This document shows, piece by piece, positions 1-9,000 of a DNA stretch of 13,917 bases. Numbering within the stretch: position 1 is the stretch's first letter; each line of letters starts with the position of its first letter. Below the pieces are notes generated by a model that was not told the origin of the DNA, did not search any database, and was given only the letters and a program-made list of their open reading frames with translations. Both the position numbers and the translations under genes were made by a program. The stretch is from Gammaproteobacteria bacterium. GTDB lineage: Bacteria; Pseudomonadota; Gammaproteobacteria; SZUA-229. Location: the NCBI GenBank assembly GCA_030641945.1, contig DAOWLL010000009.1:1-13917 (forward strand), in the 5' to 3' direction.

Positions 1-3000
1 CCGCCGCAGTTGACCACAAGTAACATCTTCGAGATCCCTATCGAACAACCCGTGCCGACAGTCATCAAGCAGGCGCGAAATATCGATGCCAACCAGCCTG
101 TTGCTGCCTACGCCGATACCGTATTCGGCGGTACCGCTGATGATGTGATCTGGCGCGTACAGGTCACCAATAATGGTTCACAAAGCCGTGCTGATCTTGA
201 AGACATGCTGGTGAATGACACCATAGGCGGCAACTTCGATATCAACGAAATCTGTAATTCTGAAGCAAACGCAACGCTGGCAGCCACGGGTGCATCACCC
301 GGTGCGCCAAATTGTATATCAGCCGGTGCAGGGATTACTACATCAACCAGTATTAATGTCGATGATCCCTTTGGGAACCCGAACAATGACGAAGTCGCCA
401 GCTTTATTGACTTGATCGAAGGCGGCGAAACCTTTATTTATTTCGTCGGTAACATACAGAACACCTGTACCAACCATGCCAACAACACTGATATCGAATG
501 GGGTTGTGAAGCGGATACGCCGCCTGCAGGCGAAGGTGGTATCGCCACACCCGCTTCTAACAATGGTTTCACGCCCTTATACAGCAATGCAGATGCCGCA
601 GATTTAAGCACCGCGGTTAACCCGGCAGGGGTACTCATCAGCCAGACAGTCACCGGCAGAAATCCTCTACAGCCTCTTGGCGCCAGCGGTGTCGTTACAG
701 TCACGGTTCGTAATAATTCCGGCGGTACGGTGCGGAACATTTCGCTGGATAATGTGCTGCCTGCCGGCTATGCACTGGACCAGACACTGCAGACAGCCGT
801 AGTGACACCCGCGTTTGCAGCCTATACCGGCATGATCGATAGCATCAACCTGGTCAATCCACAGGCTGCTAATGAAGATAACACCAGCCCGTCTTTTACG
901 CTGACCAGCACGGGAGGTGCAGCACCGCAGGACAACCTGTTGCGCCATGGTGATGTGCTTGTGGTCACCTTGGGTGTGGTCAAGGTCAGCAACTTCGATA
1001 TTGTCGCCAACCCTGAAGTACGTACTGAAAATACGGGTGATGGCACCGACCCGATAGTGGCATCGCCGCTTAACAGCCGGATTACTGTGGTATTTGAAAA
1101 TACCTGTAATTTTGCATTCCCGCCAGTGGTTAATAATTTTGCGTTAACCCCGAACCCGGAAGATCTGGACGTTAATATCAATCCAGCCAGCACTGACCTG
1201 ATATATATTCTAAGTGACCCGACGGCAACGCTGGCCCTTGACGTGCAGGTCACTAACAACGGTGGGCACGATGCCAGAGACTTCTTTACATTAGTTACCA
1301 CCGGTAGTGGTCTTAATGTCACCGAACCGCCCGGTTGTGTGGCGTTAGGTGTTCCGCCACCACCACGTGCTGTGTGGATACCTGCGCTGCCGCCGACAGC
1401 AACGGTATATCAATGCACCAGCAGTAATCCGGTTGCACCGGGCCAGACAGACAGCTTTATTTTCTCTGTGCAGAAACAGGGCGCGGGTGCCGACCTGACG
1501 TTCCGCGCAGATGTGGTCGGTGAAATAACACAAAGCAATGGAACAGCGCTGACGTTTCCGCCACCCGATACCGCAACCATCATCAACACGGCAAACAATT
1601 ATTCGCTGGATTCAATCCGCGCGCGCCTGATCGGCTTTAATCTCACCAAGGCCATCCAGGGTAACTGTACAGAAAATAATCCGGCCCCGATTAACAACAA
1701 TCGTGTACATATCGGTGAAGACTGTACTTACCGTATGGAAGCAGGCTGGTTTGGTTTTGCCACACCGGGATTCGGCGGCATCCAGATTCAGAATGTGCAG
1801 GTAACGGACACCATACCCAATGGTCAGGGTTATATATCATCCGATGCCACAAACAGTTCGGTCAACATTAATAATATTACGACCACGCCGGCAGCACTGA
1901 ATCCGCTGGATGAAACAAACATATCCTGGACGTTTGACCCGTTTACTACCGATGAAACTTTCAGTGTTGACCTGGTGACGCGTACCCTCAACGACCCAAT
2001 CGATAATTCGGCTGCACCTAACCAGCATGGTGCATTCCGCCGCGATACATTAAATGCGACCTTTGAAGTCGATTTTGGCGGCACGGTGATTTCATTTGGG
2101 CCGGCCACAGCGGGCTACCCGCCACCCAATTTACGACGCCGGTTTGTCAGGGTGATTGAACCCAACCTGATTGTTGTCAAACAAGTCTGTAATGAATCCA
2201 TCAATGGTGTTGGCCCTGGCTGTACCACGTTCCTGCCACTGGTAAACGATGGTGATACCAATGATGATTATATCTACAAAATCAGTATCACTAACGAGGC
2301 GACCAGCGGTGGTTTTGAACGTGCACCGGCATACGATGTTGAGATCACCGATGTGCTGGATGCGAGTGATTTACTCACGCTCGATGTTTTCGCTACAGAC
2401 GGTCTGGACAATGACGGCGATGGTGTGGCCGATGAGGCCGACGAAGCATTAATCGTAATAACTGATAACACACCGGCCAATGGGACGCCTGGTGTAGTCA
2501 CTATCTCATCTGGCAACAGTGCTGCACTGCAGCAGATTGATCCCGGAACAACCGTTGATCTGTATTACCGTGCAAAGCCGGATGATGCGGTAGCACCTGG
2601 CCAGCAGTTGCTGAACTCGTTTACTACCAGTTACGACACATTGCCAGGTGCATCAGGCAACCAGAACGTACCGCAGCTGCTCAATAGCGATGCTGGCGGC
2701 GCTCGTGTTTACGCTACAGCCGCACAAACCGCAACGATTGAAATAACCGCACTGGTTGCACCGCCTGATTCCAAGGGTGTACTCACGCTATCGCATACCG
2801 TACTCGGTGGCGCTGCACCGTTTGTTGGACCGCAGGATGTTGTGATTGGCGAGGAAATTGAATACCAGCTGCAGGTTGATATGCCTGTTTCAAATCTGGG
2901 CAATTTCATCATACGTGATGAATTGCCGGCAGGCATCCGCTGTATCGAAGCACAAACTATCGATTTGAGTGCGCCGCCTTACGATTCGGCCAGCTTCACA

Positions 3001-6000
3001 CCTGCCGGTGTGTTCGTTCCGACCTGTACCAGCACAGGTACAAACGATTTTGTTGAATGGAATTTCGGTAATCAGCAGCTCACATCAGGTCCGACATTTA
3101 CTTTCACGGCCAGGTTCATCGCACGCGTAGAAAACTCGGCCAACACCAATGAAGGTAATGTCATTCGCAATGGCGGCATTGGTGCAGGCAGCACCCAGGC
3201 AACCGTGAGTTATAACGATGCTGGCGGTAACCCCGTGCTGATTAATATGGGGCCTGCAGATATTACGGTTCGCGAACCCCAGATTACACTGGACAAGGCT
3301 TATACCGTAGCGAGTGCCGATGCGGATGACGTCATCACGGTGACCATCACTGCAACCAATAATGGCAATGCGCCGGCATACAACCTGAGCGTTCTCGATG
3401 ATCTTGATGCAGTTGCCAGCCTGACATATATAACGGGCAGCAACTCAGCTTCGGTTAGTGAAGATATCATAACGCTCGGTGCCAACAAGCCAATATTCAG
3501 CCCGAATCCGCCAGCACCGATTGCTCCCGGCGGCAGCTTCAGCTTCAGCTTTAATGTGCTGGCCAGTTCGACAGTGCAGCCACTGGAAATTCTTGATAAC
3601 ACCGTGCAGGCAAGCTGGACATCATTAGCCGACGCCAACACTGCACTGAATTCGAGCGGCTCGATAGGCGCTGATGGAACGGTTAACGGTATGCGTACCG
3701 GTGCTGTTCCCAACGCAGGCAACCTACTGAATGATTTTGAAGCGAGCTTTACCAATAATAACCTGAGTGTACCTCCTGTAGGTATTACCAAAACGGATTT
3801 AAGTCCGCTGGCCGAGGCGGCTATTGGTGAGCGTAAGAACTTCCAGCTGGTAATCGCCCTGCCTGAAGGTAATACCAGTAACCTGGTTGTTAGCGATGAT
3901 CTGTTTGCAGCCTCCGGCTTGCCGGCCAATGCGGCTTATGTGCTGGAGAACAATGCCGGCTTTGACATCAGTTACACCTTCCAGAACATATCGACGATTA
4001 ATGGCGCTGCGCCTGCTGAGTCAGCATTCACTGCATTCCCTGCCAATGGCGCCACCGGTGCGATTGCCTGGAACATAGGTAGTGTTATTACTGACAGGGA
4101 AAACGATGCCGCAACCAGTGCAGTTGCACCGTTGATTGTCATCAATTATTTCGCACGCATCAATAATGACCTGAATACCAATGAAAACGACGCCATGCTC
4201 AACTCGGCTGCTGCCGCATACGTCGATGGTGAAGTTGGTGGCATCGCAACATCAGGGCCGGTTGCGGCACCGCAGGTAAACGTAGATGAACCGTTGCTGG
4301 CTGGCAGTAAAACGTTTACCAATGTTACGCCTGGAAAACTGGCAGCAGATCTGCCTGATGGTGGTGACACCATCGAATACGTATTAACACTGACCAATAA
4401 TGGCAGCAGCACTGCGTATGACACCAATATTGTTGATACTTTACCCGCTGAACTACAGCTGGATGCCGGTTTCGTTCCTGTCGCCACGATTGGCGGTGTA
4501 CCCGTTGCAGGTTTTGTTCCCGTGCCAGCGGGTGCTCCTGGCGGTCCGCTGACCTGGGGACGTGGCAACGGTGATGACTCACTGGATATCCCGGTGGGTG
4601 CAGGGCAGCAACTGGTACTGACATACCGTGTGGTGCTGCAGGATATGGTGCTTGCAGACCTGTCGATTAATAATAGTGCGCGGGCAGACTGGACATCGCT
4701 CGACGGTGTGTCTGCTGATGAACGCACCGGTGCAGGCTGTCCAACGGTCACAGCGCCGAATGATTACTGTAGTGCGCCCATTGTCGCTGTGTTGAATACC
4801 AGTGATAACAACGCGGTCAGTAAAACAAGGCTAAGCGACACCTCGCCAGTGCTGACTGCAGCGAATGATGTGCGCATAGGCGATATTGTCGACTACGAAC
4901 TGCGTTTAACGGTACAGGAAGGTACCAGCCCATCTGTTGTTGTCAGCGATGTATTGCCGCAGGGTCTTGCGTTTGAACAAATAGTCAGTATCAACGGTGA
5001 TGCTGCCGCACCTTATGCTGCAGCTGCACCTTTCACGCATGCAGATATTCTGGCAACAAATATTATTGTTACGGGTAATCCAGCGACCGGCCCCACTACC
5101 GTTAGATTGACGCTGGGTAATGTTGTCAATGCGGCAGATAACAATGTAGCAAATGATGACTTCGTTATTGTTTACCGTGCACGCGTGCTCAACCTCGTGC
5201 ACCCGCAGCTGAATAATATCAATCTGCTTAATACCGCAAACCTGGATTACAGCACTGCAACAGGGGCGGCGGTAACGAAAACTGACACTGAAACGGTAGC
5301 TGTGTTGCAGCCGAATCTGAGTGTTACCAAAACAGCTGCACCTGCCAACGGCGATAACATCATCGATTCTAATGAGCTGATCGATTATACCGTTGACATC
5401 ACCAATAACGGTACGGCGCCTGCTTACGATACGGAACTGCGCGACATTATTCCACTCGGTTTACGTAATGGTGCAGCAACTATCACCATGATCAGCACAC
5501 GGCTGGTTGTTGCCGCTACAGCATTGCCCAATATTGCGCCTGTATATGATCCAGTTAGCGGTGTTGCGAGCTGGAATTTTGATACCGGTGTAGCCGATCA
5601 ATACAGTATTCCACCAGGCGATACCTTGCGCATCAGCTATCGTGTTCAGGCCGAGCTGGAGATTGGTGCTGGCCTGGTCATGACCAACACGGCGCAGGTC
5701 CAGTTCTACTATTCATTCGATGACGATGCGGTACCGGTTGCGGGCGGCGTTGCCGGTGTGCGTGAAATATACGGCCCGAGCAATGCCGCAACAGCAACCT
5801 TGACAACACCTGCGGCCAATCCGCTGAGCAAGCAGAACCCGGCTAATTTAAACGCATCGATTGGCGAACCTTTCACCTACCGCATTACCATTCCGGGTGT
5901 TCCGCAAACAACGGCATTGCACGATGTCCGTATCCTGGACGATCTTGCCGCTTCTGCTGCAGATCTTGTGTTTGTCAATGTAACGCGAATAGCCGGGTCA

Positions 6001-9000
6001 CAGCCGTGGACGCCGGCGAACGCGGGCACACCGGGCAACATCGTGATCCAGGATTCAGGTGCCGACGGTATCGATTTCCCGGCCGGTGAGCAGGTTGTTA
6101 TCGACATCAGTGTGCAACTGCGTAATCAGCCGGTCAACGCTGCCGGCCTGTTGTTCAACAACACCGCAAGTTACACCTTCAACCAGGTTGATGATAACAA
6201 CACGACGCAAAACGTCACGGCGCCGGTAACCACGGTTGACATGACCGTGGTCGAGCCGACGGACATGACCATGAGTATCACCGGGCCGGCTTCAATTCAG
6301 TTTGGCGTACCTGCTGTATTCACCATGGATGTGAAGAACGTCGGTACTGGACCGGCATGGGATTTGACCATGACCAGTGTGCTGCCGGATCCGACACCGG
6401 GCGGCATGTGTGACACACCGCCGAACAACATTACTGCACGGGTGTTCCAGGCCGATGGAATAACGCCGGTTAGTCCAGTGCTGATGCAGGGTGTCGATTT
6501 CGTTACCAGCTTCAGCGGCAACCCTGCATGTTCCCTGACGATTACCATGATGTCGGCAAATGGCAGAGTTGATGCGACTCACCGGGTGATCGTGAGCTAC
6601 GAGGCAACACTTGATGTTGACAATCTCAATGGTGCGGCACTCACAACCATAGCCGGTGCAACACAATGGTTCAGTGCGGATACTGCGGGCGCTGGCGCCG
6701 TCGGTGAAATCAGAACTTACACGCGTATTCTGACTGACGGGACAACGGCTGTTATTGACCACGAGGATGCGCATACCGTACTCACGCAATCGCCCATCCT
6801 GGTTATCCAGAAAACCGTTGAAAACCTGACGTCCGGACAGAACCCGGGTGCCAATGCCGAACCCGGCGACAACCTGCGTTATACCCTGTTTATACAGAAC
6901 ATAGGCCCCGCCGCTATACCTGATTTTAGCCTGACTGATGAACCGGACAGGTTAACACCATTACCCGGAGTATTCGTTCCCGGCTCAATGACCAATATTG
7001 TTGTGCCCGTCGGTGCGGATATCAGCAATACCAATATAAATGCCGGCGTCAACGGTGCCGGTCTGCTCGATGTTCGCAGTCTTTCATTATCTGCCGCAGG
7101 TGGCGGCAGTGATTCCCTGACGATCAGCTTTGAAATAACGCTGAAGCCAGTGCTGCCGAGCGGCACCATTGCACGCAACCAGGCGATAGTCGATGCGCCT
7201 AGCTTCAGCGCCCTGTTGTCGGATGATCCGACGATTAACGGTGTTGATAATCCGCTGGTGTTTGGTGATGAAGACCCGACTGAAACATTAGTCGGTTCGG
7301 TGCCGGCATTCCGCTTGCAGAAAACATCGCAGGATTTGACAGGCGATCCTAATGTGCTGCAACAGGGCGATAGCCTGCGATATACCATCACTGCAAAAAA
7401 TATCGGGGTTGAAAACGCGGTTAATGCCTTCCTCAGCGACCAGGTGCCCGCGAACACGACCTACATTGCAAGCAGTACCACGCTGAATGGCAGCGCAGTA
7501 GCAGATCCTGCAACAGGGGTGTCGCCATTACAGAGCGGTATCCTGATCAATGCGCCGGAAGACCTGACACCGGGCAACATGCGTGCTGATCCGGGTACGA
7601 CGACGAGCAATATTGCCACCATTACATTCGAGGTCGTTGTTGCCACTAATGTAGTCAACGGTACCATTGTTTCCAACCAGGCGCAGGTCAACGGTGAAGG
7701 TGAGGGCAGTGGCCCGTTCCCGACACAAGCCTCTGATGACCCTGGCACGGACGTGCTTGGTGATCCGACACAGGACATCGTTGGCAACCTGCCAATACTC
7801 GATATACAGAAAACAGCAACATTGCTGATCGATGGTGGTGTTGCGGATCAGGTCGATACTGGCGACACCTTGCGTTACAGCTTTGTGATCAGTAACGCCG
7901 GCTCGATACCTGCGACCGGTGTGGTGCTGACTGATAATTTACCGGCTAATGTCAGCTATGTTGCCAACAGTGCGACCTTGAATGGTCTGGCCATACCGGG
8001 GGCAACATTACCACTGATTGCCGGTGTTGATATCGGCTCGACAGACCTGACGCCGCCTTTACCAACACCTGGCAATGGTACTGTCAATGCGGGCCGTTCA
8101 GCCACGCTTATGTTCGACGTGACCGTGACGGGTGCATCAGGCCAGTTGATTACCAACCAGGCGACACTGAGCTCCAATGAACTGCCGGATGAGCCGTCTG
8201 ACGCCGATGGAAATGACGAAAACGGCGACCAGCCGACAATCATTTCAATTGGCAATACACAGCAGTTAGTTATCACCAAGGAAGTACAGGTCGTCGGCGG
8301 CGGTGTTGCCCGCGCGGGTGGTCAGCTCGAATACATTATTCGTGCACAGAATGTCGGCAGTGTACCGGCTACCAATGTAGTGATCACTGATCCTGTTCCA
8401 GGGCAAGTCACTTATGTCGCCGGTTCAGCACGTATGAACGGCTCTGTGAATGGAATCACAGTCGCAGCCGGGTCTTTAACGGCTGATTTTGGCACGACTT
8501 ATGGCGTACTTGAAGCGGGCACCTCGGTAACAGTTGCTTTCACTGTTGATATCGTTTCCTCGCTCGCGGTCGGCACTACGATTGACAACACCGCAAATAT
8601 CAGCTGGAACGCTGCATCGCAGTTTGCATCAGACAGCGCCAGTGTTGATATCGGCAGTGCGCCCGGTATTGCCGCACTGAATGGCAGTGTCTGGCACGAC
8701 ATAAATTACGATGATGTATTCGATACCACCGAACGCCTGCTTGAAAACTGGGCTGTCGAGATTTATCTCAACACGCAATTGCTCGATACCGTTTATACCG
8801 ATACCGATGGCGCGTTCAATATTCTTGGTCTGGCGCCCAGCAGTGTTGTGGGCGGTGAGTACGAATTACGTTACGTAGCGCCGGGGGCGGGCAGCAATAG
8901 TGCATTGCTGGGTATCGCTGACTCGATAAGTTCAACAGCTCCGTTTACCGATAGCCTGCAACAGATTTCAAATATCAGTGTCAGCGCCGGTAGCAACAGC

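Noticed and set aside
10..12. TTG at base 10 as the start of the giant gene
   Set aside because: The frame is open to base 1, no signal peptide follows, and the residues after it already read as part of a repeat protein. The true start is upstream.
822..1322. Minus-strand open frame of 166 codons
   Set aside because: It is a shadow of the giant coding frame, with no motif and no credible ribosome site.
3300..3929. Minus-strand open frame of 209 codons
   Set aside because: It lies opposite well-supported DUF11 modules, has no recognisable domain, and is rich in Ser/Leu/Ala as expected for an antisense shadow.
4146..4751. Minus-strand open frame of 201 codons
   Set aside because: It is antisense to conserved repeat modules, with Ser/Thr/Pro-rich composition and no family resemblance.
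1138..8667. DNA-level tandem repeats or CRISPR
   Set aside because: Module periodicity is visible only in protein sequence. The DNA copies have diverged and there are no short identical repeats with spacers.
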